A stretch of 64,000 nucleotides of DNA from [Clostridium] symbiosum (GCA_036419695.1 CP143946.1:3900001-3964000); one strand, 5' to 3'; shown: positions 1 through 9,965, counted from the stretch's first letter. The notes: a model not told the origin generated them from the sequence alone. Program-made: numbers and translations.

Positions 1-110
1 TCTACCATAACATGTGTATATTCGCAATTCATTTATTGTTTTATGGGTATTATAAAGAACAGTAGAACATATAGTCCGCTTATGTTAAAATTAATGGAGG
101 AGGTGTCTAA

Positions 111-1508
111 ATGAAGTCCCAGACAGAATTATACTATCTTATTTATGATTACTACGTTACCCGAATTCTCTTTGGCCACTATAAATTTGGTAACGCGCTT
201 CCTTCAATGCCAAATATCAGTGATTATTTTCATCTGTCCATACCGACTGTCAGGAAAGCGTTCGCACTCCTGGAAGAGAAAAACTACATTAAAATTGAGG
301 CTCCGAAAGCAGCTATGGTAACCTACAAGGCTACAGCCGATGATTATCTGCGCAATATCGCTGTTCATCTGTCAACCTATAAAGACGGCATTCTGGATAT
401 GAGACAGATGAATCCGTTACTTTTGGGTCCTTTGCTGGAGGCCGGCATAAAGCAATGGGATGAAGCCACCTGGGAGACACAATGGGGTGAAATTAAAAAC
501 ATTAACTTTGACGGAATGTCCCTTACGATACAGCTGTACACGGCCGCCTTATCCTCCCTTCATAATGATTTAATTCTTACATTCTACCGCAAAATAAATT
601 TCTATGCCCGTATACCATATCTGCGCAGTGAGCATGACATTATGAAAGGAATAATAGAAACAGTTGATACGCTTACAAAAGATGAAGTTGGAGCCTATCT
701 TACCAATAAATTGGGAGCGGTTTACAAGGATGCTTATGCACATATCTTTAAGATCATCCAAACGCTCTCCCCACAATTTCTGGAAGGCGAGTTTCCCCAG
801 ATTCCATTTGAATGGAGTTTTTACCCAAGACATTCTCAAATCCGTTACACATTGGGTGCGAAGATTATATTGGAAATTTTGTATGGATCCTATCCTGTTG
901 GAAGCTTTCTTCCCTCCCTGAGCCAGATGGTAAAACGTTACCAGATCCCCCTCATCACCATACGCCGTACTCTGGCCTCTTTATCTGACTTGGGTGTGGT
1001 AAAATCCTATCAGGGGAAGGGGACACAAGTATGCCTTGGACAGAAAGATGTGGATATAAGGGGAGTTTCTGTCCAACTTGGCCTGAAACGTCTTTTAGAA
1101 AGTCTTCAGTTTCTATCATTGACAGTTCGTAATGTTAGCCGTTTTACCTTTGAGCAGGTTTCTGAAGAAGCATTACACGAATTTCTCCAGGCTTTGAATC
1201 AAATTCATAGAGAAGAAAAGGACTGCCTTATTGTGGATGTCTTTTTAACATTTATAACAAAGCATTGTCCATGTACCATAGTCTGCGAATGTTACTGTAA
1301 ACTGACGGAATGCCTCGCCACTGGATATCCCCTCATACTTTTAAAAATGAAGGGAGACGATTATAAACGATTATACTCCAATCGGATTCTCCAGACGATT
1401 CAATGTACCGAATGCATGGATAGAGAAGGGATAGTTGCAGGATGGAGTGAATTTTTTGAGGAACAGAGGCAATGGTATAGAGTTTTTCTTGCTGAAGAAG
1501 GACGTTGA
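111..1508 (+). CDS. Double-HTH GntR-type transcriptional regulator
   Basis: This 465-aa protein carries two winged-helix GntR-like DNA-binding domains, one near residues 8-75 (FGNALPSMPNISDYFHLS) and a second near 245-315 (YPVGSFLPSLSQMVKRYQIP, then GVVKSYQGKGTQV). No FCD, UTRA or aminotransferase effector domain is visible. The stretch between the two HTH units and the C-terminal 150 residues look helical and I do not recognise them. The ATG follows a strong AGGAGGTG site at about 97-104. The gene stands alone and is followed by a strong terminator. The target is unknown. It is probably a local regulator, but its divergent neighbours offer no clear regulon. Confidence 0.75.
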   Translation: MKSQTELYYLIYDYYVTRILFGHYKFGNALPSMPNISDYFHLSIPTVRKAFALLEEKNYIKIEAPKAAMVTYKATADDYLRNIAVHLSTYKDGILDMRQMNPLLLGPLLEAGIKQWDEATWETQWGEIKNINFDGMSLTIQLYTAALSSLHNDLILTFYRKINFYARIPYLRSEHDIMKGIIETVDTLTKDEVGAYLTNKLGAVYKDAYAHIFKIIQTLSPQFLEGEFPQIPFEWSFYPRHSQIRYTLGAKIILEILYGSYPVGSFLPSLSQMVKRYQIPLITIRRTLASLSDLGVVKSYQGKGTQVCLGQKDVDIRGVSVQLGLKRLLESLQFLSLTVRNVSRFTFEQVSEEALHEFLQALNQIHREEKDCLIVDVFLTFITKHCPCTIVCECYCKLTECLATGYPLILLKMKGDDYKRLYSNRILQTIQCTECMDREGIVAGWSEFFEEQRQWYRVFLAEEGR

Positions 1509-1530
1509 TAGTTTCTCTTTGCAGATAACA

Positions 1531-1568
1531 AAACGACCGGAAACTGCTTGGCGTTTCCGGTCGTTTTT
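1531..1568 (+). terminator. Rho-independent terminator of the GntR-like gene
   Basis: A perfect stem AAACGACCGGAAAC / GTTTCCGGTCGTTT with an 8-nt loop is followed by a T run, 22 nt after the GntR stop codon. Confidence 0.9.
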
Positions 1569-1720
1569 ACGTTCCCCAATCATATAATAGCTACAACTTT
1601 CTGAATATGTTTTCCGAATATCACGTCCAGCAAAAACAAATCTACTTCTGAATTCTAACAAAAATACAGTAATATTATCCATCAATGCATCTTTTAAAAT
1701 TCATTTATTGCAGCAGGCAT

Positions 1721-2458
1721 TTATGTACTATGCTTTTCCGAAGGGAGTGCTTTTCCTGCTTTCCTTGCAGATTTTTTGATTTTTTCATGGTAGAAGAAAT
1801 TCACAATGGTTGGTTGTGCATCAAAAGGTTTATTCCTGCTGTCATCATTCCGGACATATTCAAGCCCATTACTGTTTGCGTAGGAACGGATTGCTCCGTC
1901 AAGAGCCTCCCAATAAAGTCTGCTTCCATTGGAATATATCTCATCATATAGAGTAATAAGATCCGGATGCTTTTCTCTGATATAATCCAGAATGACCATT
2001 TTATAACTGCCTCGAAGATTCAGATTTTCCAGCCATACCAGATTGCATTGCTTCTTGACACGGTCAATGATAGCAGGTACATCCGTAATTCCAGGAAAGA
2101 TAGGCCAGATAAAACAAGTTGTGCGAATACCAGCATCATGCAACTGCTTCATTGCTGCAAGTCTGTGTTCAATTTCCTGCGGGTTGTATGGATCTGTGAC
2201 AGAGCCAAAGAACAATTCCTTTCCGCAATACTTTCCAGGATTCTTAATGTCCTGCCAATACTTAACATCCAAAAATTCACCCCAAGGTTCTGGATGGTTC
2301 GTGAAACGCTTCATAAAGCTGGCATAGCAATATTTGCAGGCATGAGAACACCCCACATAAGGATTAACGGAATAATCGCTTACCGGAAGATTTGATTTTG
2401 TAAAAATACTCTTTGTTTCGATCTCTTTGATTATCATGACTGCTTTTCCCTTCGACAT
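1721..2458 (-). CDS. SPL-family radical SAM protein, internally deleted
   Basis: The 245-aa product has the radical-SAM cluster motif CX3CX2C (CSHACKYC, residues about 37-44) that binds the 4Fe-4S cluster and SAM. Flanking family signatures are YSVNPYVGC, LENLNLRGS and a C-terminal FFYHEKI. It matches the spore photoproduct lyase-like group whose members are usually about 300 residues. From memory of the family, roughly 60 residues are missing between YNPQE (about residue 94) and IEHRLAAMKQ, so the barrel is incomplete although the frame is kept. The start codon overlaps the stop of a nitroreductase remnant. I infer a non-functional or altered enzyme; the substrate is unknown. Confidence 0.7.
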   Translation of the reverse strand: MSKGKAVMIIKEIETKSIFTKSNLPVSDYSVNPYVGCSHACKYCYASFMKRFTNHPEPWGEFLDVKYWQDIKNPGKYCGKELFFGSVTDPYNPQEIEHRLAAMKQLHDAGIRTTCFIWPIFPGITDVPAIIDRVKKQCNLVWLENLNLRGSYKMVILDYIREKHPDLITLYDEIYSNGSRLYWEALDGAIRSYANSNGLEYVRNDDSRNKPFDAQPTIVNFFYHEKIKKSARKAGKALPSEKHST

Positions 2459-2632
2459 TTACCACTTATTCCAATGAACTTTTTCCTTTACCGCAGCGGT
2501 TACCTGTGCAGGTACTTCCGCATTCTTCACAGGGTATCCAACTGCAATCACCGCTGGCAGCACATAATCCTTTGGTGCTTTAATTACGCTTTGGATTGCT
2601 TGTAGAAATCCATCTGAATATCCTCCTGTGGA
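2459..2632 (-). pseudogene. C-terminal fragment of a nitroreductase-family protein
   Basis: Reading upstream from the TAA at 2459-2461 gives about 57 codons after an in-frame TGA. They include the nitroreductase C-terminal signature LPAVIAVGYPVKNAEVP and end in VHWNKW. There is no start codon or ribosome site, and the N-terminal FMN-binding two thirds are gone. The stop overlaps the next gene by one base spacing, which suggests former translational coupling. The family call rests on the AVGYP tail and is moderately secure. Confidence 0.6.
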
Positions 2633-2649
2633 TCAAATATAATCTTTAT

Positions 2650-3573
2650 TTACTGTGAAACTTTAGTAAGGAAACTTTTTTGTGATCCTTGCTGCACCAC
2701 ATCTGTCTCCCTGACATTTCCCAACAGCAATGGCGAGTCCGGGTCATGGTACCTATAGTTCTCCTGGGCTTTGTCCGGCTTCTTATTAGCATAACAATAC
2801 TTGCAGCCATTTAGGCAGGTATCATACGCACCAATATCCCGGCTTTCCATACAATGGCATCCCTGGCGCATTCCCTTATGCTTCAGATTACGAAACTGAA
2901 TATGATTTGCTTTTCCTAACATTTCCAAAGTCATACAGCCAGATGGATGAATGCCATACCCAGAGTAGTCTCCATTCGTTCCGCAGGTTTGTAAATACAG
3001 TCCATATTTATCAGCAACCAAACCCATCCCCTTCGCGAGAGCATTTTGATCTTCCTCTGTAAGAGGAAGCAACTCTGGCATATTCGTTTCCAACTTTTTG
3101 TACATCTCCACAAAGCTGAAAATACAGCGTTCAACGAGAGGGGTAAGTTCTTGGGCCATCATATCAAATGTTTCCAGATGGGTTTGTATCGTATACTTTT
3201 CTGTTAACAAAACAGGGTCATATCGCCATGCAAGGCGTTCTTTCCCCACAATCGCAGATAACTTTCTGAGCGTTTTCATGCTTTCTCCAATAGATGGCAC
3301 ACCGGGTTCTACATCCTTACCATATGCTGTGATTGTGTAGTAAAAATAAGTCGGAAACCTTTCTATCAATTGAGGCAAGTCATTCAGTATCGGTTCATAA
3401 TTTTTAGAACAAAAAACCACGCAGTCCACCTTATCCGGTGTTAATTCATAACAAGTAACTTTATTGGGGAATAGCGGATTTCTGGAATACACAAAACCTT
3501 CCTCAAATCGCTTTAAGAGCCATTGGGTGTAATACTGGACGGTATCTGTTCGTCCACCTGTGTTGATAATCAT
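2650..3573 (-). CDS. DUF1848 family protein
   Basis: The 307-aa protein begins MIINTGGRTD and has the conserved block VDCVVFCSKNYEPIL and a late cysteine cluster (CHCMESRDIGAYDTCLNGC followed by KYCYA, residues about 242-264). These are typical of DUF1848 proteins, which are predicted metal- or Fe-S-binding and often sit beside radical-SAM genes. The start overlaps the stop of the MarR gene by 4 nt, so the two are translationally coupled. No biochemical function is established for the family. Co-occurrence with the SPL-like radical SAM gene suggests a shared DNA- or redox-related role. Confidence 0.8.
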   Translation of the reverse strand: MIINTGGRTDTVQYYTQWLLKRFEEGFVYSRNPLFPNKVTCYELTPDKVDCVVFCSKNYEPILNDLPQLIERFPTYFYYTITAYGKDVEPGVPSIGESMKTLRKLSAIVGKERLAWRYDPVLLTEKYTIQTHLETFDMMAQELTPLVERCIFSFVEMYKKLETNMPELLPLTEEDQNALAKGMGLVADKYGLYLQTCGTNGDYSGYGIHPSGCMTLEMLGKANHIQFRNLKHKGMRQGCHCMESRDIGAYDTCLNGCKYCYANKKPDKAQENYRYHDPDSPLLLGNVRETDVVQQGSQKSFLTKVSQ

Positions 3574-4025
3574 TTTTCGTCCTCATTTCCTTTGACAAGG
3601 TCTGTCAAATTCTTCGTAAACCGTCTTGAGAGATCTATAAGCTGCTCTTGTTCCTCTGGTGTAAACATCGACATTGCGGTATCCTCTGCCCAGGTTATAT
3701 GTCTGACAGGCTTCTCAGAATATACCCGCCCTTCATCTGTCATTCTGACTGTCCTGTTTCTCTTGTCATCTGCGTTCTCCTCAAGTGTGACATAACCATC
3801 TGCCTGAAGATTTTTGACAATCAGACTCACTGTTTGCTTTGACTGGAAGGTTCGTTCGCAAATTTCTTTTTGTGTCATTCCGTTTTTCGCATAAAACAAA
3901 ACATTGAGAACCAAAAAAGTTTTCATTAGAATTCCATTACTCTTTGCATACTCATCATAGAGTGCAAATTGTTCATCTCGAAATTTACAATATAAAAAGG
4001 CATTTCTTCTATCCTCCTTATTCAA
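3570..4025 (-). CDS. MarR family transcriptional regulator
   Basis: A winged helix with MTQKEICERTFQSKQTVSLIVKNL and a wing at DKRNRTVRMTDEG identifies a MarR repressor. I place the start at the TTG at 4025 (MNKEDRRNAF) because GGAGGTGGAG lies 7 nt upstream. An in-frame TTG at 4061 falls inside the operator palindrome and has no ribosome site. The protein would be 151 aa, normal for MarR. It heads the operon with DUF1848 and the radical-SAM gene and very probably represses its own promoter through the adjacent palindrome. Confidence 0.85.
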   Translation of the reverse strand: MNKEDRRNAFLYCKFRDEQFALYDEYAKSNGILMKTFLVLNVLFYAKNGMTQKEICERTFQSKQTVSLIVKNLQADGYVTLEENADDKRNRTVRMTDEGRVYSEKPVRHITWAEDTAMSMFTPEEQEQLIDLSRRFTKNLTDLVKGNEDEK

Positions 4026-4042
4026 TTCTCCACCTCCCAACT

Positions 4043-4105
4043 CTATAATAGGATTAGTCAATTAATTGACTAATCCTATTATAGAACATTTTTTACTATT
4101 GTCAA
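4043..4105 (-). promoter_or_regulatory. marR promoter with a perfect 42-bp palindromic operator
   Basis: On the minus strand TTGACA (4100-4105) and TATAAT (4078-4083) are separated by 16 nt. A perfect palindrome of 2 x 21 nt spans 4043-4084; its core is ATTAGTCAATT / AATTGACTAAT. It begins within the -10 box and covers the transcription start, the expected position for repression. MarR proteins usually bind 16-20 bp palindromes, so this site is unusually long and may hold two dimers. Confidence 0.8.
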
Positions 4106-4185
4106 TAGGCGCATGCATAGACTTTATATGCCGTTTGTTTTTATAATTGGGATTATCCACTTTGTCTTCCCTCCATCAGCATGAA

Positions 4186-4362
4186 TCACATCCAGCATCT
4201 TCCCAAATGCCCGGATATACGCCTGCTGGCAGGCAGGAAACCATTTTTAAAAGTACCGTTATTCAGTTCCCGCACTTCCGTCAATTTCGACTCCGGAAAA
4301 TGCCGGTCCACCAAAATTTGTATTTTTTCCGGCGTTATTTTATATTTCGTTGTGATACTCAC
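4186..4362 (-). pseudogene. N-terminal remnant of an aminoglycoside phosphotransferase-like gene
   Basis: GTG at 4362 with GGAG upstream starts MSITTKYKITPEKIQ, and then LTEVRELNNGTFKNGF resembles the first beta strands of APH/choline-kinase-like phosphotransferases. The frame ends after about 58 codons in unrelated sequence, well before the catalytic HxD motif. It is a 5' fragment, either truncated by deletion or frameshifted. The family assignment is tentative because only about 35 residues are informative. Confidence 0.4.
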
Positions 4363-4394
4363 AGCGTTACTCCTTTCATGCACCACGCTTCTTT

Positions 4395-6196
4395 CTATAC
4401 TTGGGCCTGTTTGAAACTTCTTTGGAACTGACTGTTATATAAGTCCGTATAAAATCCATTTCTCTCCATCAGTTCCTCATGGGACCCTTGTTCAACAATT
4501 GTCCCTTTATCCATAACGAGAATCTGATCCGCATCTCTGATTGTGGAAAGCCGGTGTGCAATAATAAAACTGGTCTTCCCCTCCATCAGGCCGTTCATAG
4601 CCTGCTGTATTTCACTTTCTGTTCTGGTATCCACACTGGATGTCGCCTCATCCAATACCATGATTACCGGATCTGCAAGAATGGCCCTGGCGATTGTAAA
4701 GAGTTGTTTCTGTCCTTCCGACATCACGGTTACCTCGTTGTCCAGAACCGTTTCATACCCGTGGGGAAGTGTCCTGATAAAATGGTCAATTTTGGCTGCC
4801 ACCGCCGCTTGCCGTATTTCATCCTCCGATGCCCCCGGTTTCCCATAAGATAGATTGTCGGCCGCGGTTCCGGTAAAAAGCCAGGTATCCTGAAGCACCA
4901 TACCAATCATCGAACGCAGTTCCTTCCGGCTCATATCCGTGATATCCTCGCCGTCTATCCGGATTGTTCCCCCCCCCTCAGTTCATAGAAACGCATCAAT
5001 AGATTCACAAATGTTGTCTTCCCGGCCCCGGTCGGACCAACAATGGCAACCTTACTGCCCGCTTTTACCTCTATGTTAATGTCCTCCATCAAAATATTCT
5101 CATCATCATATCCGAACCGCACATGCTCAAAGCAGACAGTTCCTTTCGGATTTGAAAAAGATTGATCCGAAGCTTCATCCGGTACCTCTTCCTCCTCGTC
5201 CAGGAGCTGGTACACCCGCTCGCCGGCGGCCACAGCCCCCTGCATGGAATTCACCACAAAGGCCAGCGCCATCACGGATTCCGCCACCTTGCTGATATAT
5301 TGGAAAAACGCCTGTATATATCCAATGGACATTTTCCCCTGAATCACAAGGATTGCCCCGCCTACCGCTGCCGCGATATAACCCAGATGGTTCAGAAAGC
5401 GAATAACCGGATTAATTACATAAGTAATAAACTGCGCCCTCTTTCCTGTTTTGCACAGATGTTCACTCATCCGCACAGCGGATTCTACCATCCTGTCCTG
5501 AAGATTAAAGCCCTTCACCACCAAATTCCCAGTAAAGGCTTCCTCAATTCCCGCGTTGTATTCTCCCAAAGCCTTTTGATTTTCTCTGTGACACTGTTCC
5601 GTTTTATTTGAAATAACGGCTGCTGCCACCATACTGAACAAGACGGTAATCAGGACAACCACTGTCAAGGTTTTGTTAATGACCAGCATCATTGCAATCG
5701 AACCGGTAATCCCCACAACAGAATTCAAAAGCTGTGACAAACCCTCCTGCAGTGTATCCGCCACCTTTTCCATATCGCTGGTAGCCCGGCTCAATATCTC
5801 TCCTTTTTTATTCCTGTCATAAAAGCTCAGGGGAAGACGATTCAGCTTATCACTGATTTTCTTTCTCATGGACAGCGACAAATTCTGCGCTACCCCCGCC
5901 ATCACATATTCTCCCACATAGCCGACCATTCCCCGGAACACGAAGATGGCAAACAATGCCAGCAGAATCCGTCCTGTTGTCTCTATTTTTAACTGAAATG
6001 CAGCATCCGTACCCATCGTGTCCTGAACCCCTGCAACAATCTGATTAATGGCCTCCGCCAAAAGGTGTGGATAGAGAAGACCTAAAACTGCGCCTGTGAT
6101 AACACTGATCAGAACAATGAGAATCCTCCACTTCTGTCCCATCAGCTCCTTTGCAAGACGATACGCCGTTCGATTTTTCGTTTTTTTCATCTTCAT
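4395..6196 (-). pseudogene. ABC multidrug exporter half (catalytic subunit), frameshifted at a poly-G tract
   Basis: The first part (6196 to 4955) is a six-helix transmembrane domain followed by Walker A GPTGAGKTTF. The second part (4934 to 4395) starts in another frame with the Q-loop region and has signature MSEGQKQ, Walker B VIMVLDEATSSVD with catalytic Glu, and H-loop AHRLST. The break lies at a run of nine G (minus strand, 4968-4976). Seven or ten G would join ELRGG to TIRIDGEDITDM in one frame. As the consensus partner of the upstream subunit it would be the hydrolytically active half of a TM287/288- or BmrCD-like heterodimer. The break could be mutation, a sequencing error in the homopolymer, or phase variation. 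Confidence 0.8.
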
Positions 6197-7919
6197 GCCA
6201 ATTCCTCCTCGCTTAACTGAGTTCTGGCAATCTGCTGATAAACATCGCAGCTGCGGAGCAGTTCCCCATGGTTTCCTATGCCTGCAATTCTGCCTTCATC
6301 CAGAACAATAATCTGATCCGCGTCCAAAATAGTGCTGATCCTCTGGGCTACGATAATCACAGCTGCATCCTTTATCTCCTTCTTCAGCGCCGTCCGCAGT
6401 TTCGCATCTGTCTTATAATCCAGGGCGGAAAAACTGTCATCAAACAGATAAACCTCCGGCTTTTTTACAAGGGCTCTTGCTATGGCAAGCCGCTGTCTCT
6501 GGCCTCCGGAAAAGTTATTTCCCGCCTGCGAGACAGGCGCGTAAATCCCCTCCGCCAGACTGTCTATCAGTCCGTCTATCTGGGCTGTCCCGGCAGCGCT
6601 CATCATCTCCTCCTCCGTTGCATCTTCCTTTCCCTGCCGGAGGTTATCCGCAATCGTACCGCTGAACAAAAAAGCCTTCTGGGGCACATAACCAACCTTC
6701 TTCCGCAGATCCCGTTTGGAAATCGTTCTGGTATCCTGACCGTCCACCAGAACCTGTCCTTCCTGTACTTCATAAAAACCCATTATCAAATTTAGCACCG
6801 TTGATTTTCCGGAACCAGTGCCTCCGATGATGGCTGTAGTCTCTCCTGCATTCGCTTTAAAGCTGACATTGCGGAGCACCTTTTCCTCCGCCCCACAGTA
6901 GCCGAAGCTGACATTTCGAAACTCGATTCCCGCTGAATCGGCATACGGGTTCTCTTTTACAGTGCAGACAGCCGCTTCCGGCTCTGTCTCCAAAACCGCA
7001 TTAATCCGATCCACACTGATTTTTGCTCTGGGTATCATGACAAAAGCCATGATGCCCATAATAAGACCAGACAATATGAGCATACCATATTCAACAACCG
7101 CCATAATATCTCCGACCTGCACCCATCCGCCCGCCATACGCCATCCGCCCAGTGCAACAAGCAGCAGGGTACAAAGGTTCATAATCAGCGTGACCGCAGG
7201 CAGAAGAACCGAAAACATTTTATTAATGCGGATTGCCATAGTTCCGTATTCCTGAAACGTGTCATTAACCTGCTGTTTCTCATACTCCGCGCGATCAAAG
7301 GCCCGGATTACCCGGACTCCAATGATCGTTTCACGCAGTTTCCGGTTTATGCCGTCCATCAGCGTCTGCAATTTTTCAAACAGAGGCATTACTTTTTTAC
7401 TGATTGCCAACGACAGCAGAGTAATCACTCCCATGACCGCTATGATTGCAGCGCCAGTACCCGGTCTTTTGAAAATGCCAGCACCAACCCCGTCACAGCC
7501 ATAACCGGAGCGGGAAGCAGCATTTCAGTCAAAGCAGAGAAAGCCTGCTGAACCCGTATCACATCATTCGTATTTCTGGTAATCATGGAAGCTGTTCCAA
7601 ACCGGTTGAACTCATCCACTGACAGACTCTGCACCTTGCGAAACAGGGCATTGCGTATATCCCGGCCTATCAGAGCGCTGTTACAGGAGGAAAGATAAAC
7701 GGCGCCCACTGCTATGACCGTCACCAAAACAGCTGCCAGAATCATTCTGCCGCCCGTCATCAGGACATAATTTAAGTCTCCTGTCAAAATTCCGTTATTA
7801 ATAATATCTGCCGTCATGGTCGGGATTAAAAAGGTGCCCGCCACCTGCAGCAGCAAAAGAAAAAGCATTGCTGCAATCCGTGTTCTGTACGGCGTCAAAA
7901 ACTGAAGCATTTTTCTCAT
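6193..7919 (-). pseudogene. ABC multidrug exporter half (degenerate-site subunit), frameshifted
   Basis: The first part (7919 to 7440) holds the first transmembrane helices and ends at LAFSKDRVLALQS. The second (7434 to 6193) resumes in another frame as AAIIAVMGVITLL and holds Walker A GGTGSGKST, signature FSGGQRQRLAIARAL, a Walker B ending LFDDSFSALD and Q-loop-like VAQRIST. Asp in place of the catalytic Glu, and Gln in place of the H-loop His, mark the degenerate-site member of a heterodimeric exporter. It overlaps the tetR stop and the next ABC start by 4 nt each. The frame change near 7436-7445 has no long homopolymer, so it looks like a true indel. Confidence 0.8.
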
Positions 7920-8515
7920 TCTACACTGTCTCCTGTGATAGCCCTTTCCTCTGTCCTTAAAAAGCCTGTTTTAATATGCCGCAGCCTCAAGGCAAAGTCT
8001 TTTCTTACCTTACAGATATCCGAAGCTCCCATCTGATACTCATGGACGGCCAGGTTTACAAGAGTGTGGCACAGCTCCTGAAGGGCCGCAAACTCATCCT
8101 TAGTCTGAAATCCCATATTCCGTCTGTCCACATGCCAAAACAGCCATTCCACATATTCGTGCGCCATATTGCGGCTGCACGAAAACATCACTAAATCCAT
8201 CGGCATTCTTCCATTGTGCCGTAAAAAGTATTCCAGCCCATCCGTCAGCATGGCCCAGTAATCTCCACTATGCCCGATCAAACTTTTCTTGTTAAACTCG
8301 AAAAAGTCGCGCCATATCTGAACAACCGCAAACTGAAGCATATCCGTCTTTCCCATGAAATAAGTATACAGACTCCCCCTGGAAAGCTGTATCTGCTCAG
8401 CTATCCGGCTTACTTTTAAATCCCTATAACCATTGTTTTGAAAATCCCTTACAACTGCCCCGCTAATCTGGCGCCTTTTTTCTTCGGACAGATGAAAATA
8501 ATGTTTTGTCGGCAT
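7916..8515 (-). CDS. TetR family transcriptional regulator
   Basis: The N-terminal HTH (VSRIAEQIQLSRGSLYTYFMGK, residues about 30-51, quoted here only as landmarks VSRIAEQ and SRGSLYTYF) is typical of TetR. The C-terminal ligand domain is helical. The start MPTKHYF at 8515 follows AAGGTGAAGGA. It sits between the MATE gene and the ABC exporter genes and overlaps the exporter start by ATGA, so it most likely regulates drug efflux. Length (199 aa) is normal. Confidence 0.85.
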   Translation of the reverse strand: MPTKHYFHLSEEKRRQISGAVVRDFQNNGYRDLKVSRIAEQIQLSRGSLYTYFMGKTDMLQFAVVQIWRDFFEFNKKSLIGHSGDYWAMLTDGLEYFLRHNGRMPMDLVMFSCSRNMAHEYVEWLFWHVDRRNMGFQTKDEFAALQELCHTLVNLAVHEYQMGASDICKVRKDFALRLRHIKTGFLRTEERAITGDSVE

Positions 8516-8549
8516 TCCTTCACCTTTCTGCAAACTTCTATATCATTTT

Positions 8550-9884
8550 TTATGCATAGTGATATTTTTTCCGTTTTACCACAAGGAAAATGATTGTTAC
8601 CGTCAAGGCCGCAAGTTCTGCCACTACGATTGCTGTCCATATGCCATCCACGCCAAACACAAAAGGCAGGATCAGAATACTTCCTATTTCAAAAACAAAC
8701 GTCCTCAGAAACGAAATTACAGCAGACACCAGGCCGTCATTTAAAGCTGTAAAAAATGCTGATCCAAATGCACTAAAGCCACTGAAGAGGAAGGAGACGG
8801 AATAAATCTTGAATCCGTGAACTGTCAGTTTAAACAACTCCTCATCATACCCGACAAACATTTTTGACAATGGAACCGCGCCAAGACGGGACAGGAGCAC
8901 CATGGCAATGCCTGTTATTCCTATGATACCCAAACTCTTCCTGAGCAGGTTTTTCAGCTCGGCCTGATTATCCGCGCCAAACTGATAACTGACGATCGGT
9001 GAGCAGCCTACCGCATAACCGTAGAAAATAGCTGAAAAGATAAATCCAAAATATGCGATAACGCCAAATGCCGCAACGCCATCTTCCCCGATTAAACGCA
9101 TAAGCTGAAAGTTATACAGCATTGTAACTACAGAGGCTGCAAGGTTTCCCACCATCTCAGAAGAGCCATTGGTACAGGCTTTCCATAAGACTTTACCATC
9201 AATTCCTGTTTTCGGTGTAAGACGCAGCAGGCTTCCGTTCTTTCGTGTAAAATAAACCAGGGCAATACCAGCCCCAACTGCCTGGCTAAATGCTGTGGCA
9301 AAGGCCGCTCCGAAAAGTCCCCATTTAAAGACAATAATAAATAATGCATCCAGTACGATATTCAAAACTCCTGATATAACGGTCACACCTAATCCCAAAT
9401 TCGGTTTTTCAGCCATAACAAAAAAGTTCTGGAATGAGTTCTGAAGCATAAAAAACGGTAAAGCTGCAAGAATACCCCGGCCATATAGGACGCAGTACTC
9501 CAGCATATCCCCGGACGCACCCAAGAAGGATGCCAGTGGACGCATGAAAACCAACCCTACCCCGGCAAAAACAATGCCTAAACCGATAACAACATAGATG
9601 AGCATGGAAAAATAGCGGTTCGCTTTATCCCTGTCACCTTCCCCCAATGTTTTACCAACAATAGCCGTGCCGCCCGCCCCAATCATAAACCCGAAGGAAC
9701 CTAAAATTGTCAGGACAGGCATAACCATGTTGATCGCTGCAAAGGGCGTTTTCCCAACAAAATTTGAAACAAACAGGCCGTCCACAATACTGTAAATTGA
9801 GGTAAACACCATCATAATAATAGATGGGAGAACAAACTGCAGCAGTTTTTTATAAGTGAAATGTTCTGATAATTGTATCTGCAT
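8550..9884 (-). CDS. MATE family multidrug efflux transporter
   Basis: The 444-aa protein has about 12 transmembrane helices in two MatE repeats. The N-terminal part reads LPSIIMMVFTSIYSIVDGLF, and there is an FGFMIGAGGTAIVGKTLGEG loop typical of the DinF/NorM-like cation-coupled exporters. The ATG at 9884 is preferred over the TTG at 9887, with AAAGGA upstream. It lies in the middle of the co-directional efflux run and is probably transcribed with the upstream marR and 40-aa peptide genes. It would export cationic or amphiphilic drugs; the substrate is not predictable. Confidence 0.9.
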   Translation of the reverse strand: MQIQLSEHFTYKKLLQFVLPSIIMMVFTSIYSIVDGLFVSNFVGKTPFAAINMVMPVLTILGSFGFMIGAGGTAIVGKTLGEGDRDKANRYFSMLIYVVIGLGIVFAGVGLVFMRPLASFLGASGDMLEYCVLYGRGILAALPFFMLQNSFQNFFVMAEKPNLGLGVTVISGVLNIVLDALFIIVFKWGLFGAAFATAFSQAVGAGIALVYFTRKNGSLLRLTPKTGIDGKVLWKACTNGSSEMVGNLAASVVTMLYNFQLMRLIGEDGVAAFGVIAYFGFIFSAIFYGYAVGCSPIVSYQFGADNQAELKNLLRKSLGIIGITGIAMVLLSRLGAVPLSKMFVGYDEELFKLTVHGFKIYSVSFLFSGFSAFGSAFFTALNDGLVSAVISFLRTFVFEIGSILILPFVFGVDGIWTAIVVAELAALTVTIIFLVVKRKKYHYA

Positions 9885-9965
9885 CAATTCTTATATCCTT
9901 TCAAATTCTTAATTTCTATTCACAATAAAATGCCATTAGCCCCCTTTTGTTTCTTTATTCGCCCT

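Noticed and set aside
4968..4976. Programmed ribosomal frameshift at the poly-G tract
   Set aside because: No slippery heptamer with downstream pseudoknot is evident and the partner subunit is broken too; mutation, sequencing error or phase variation fit better.
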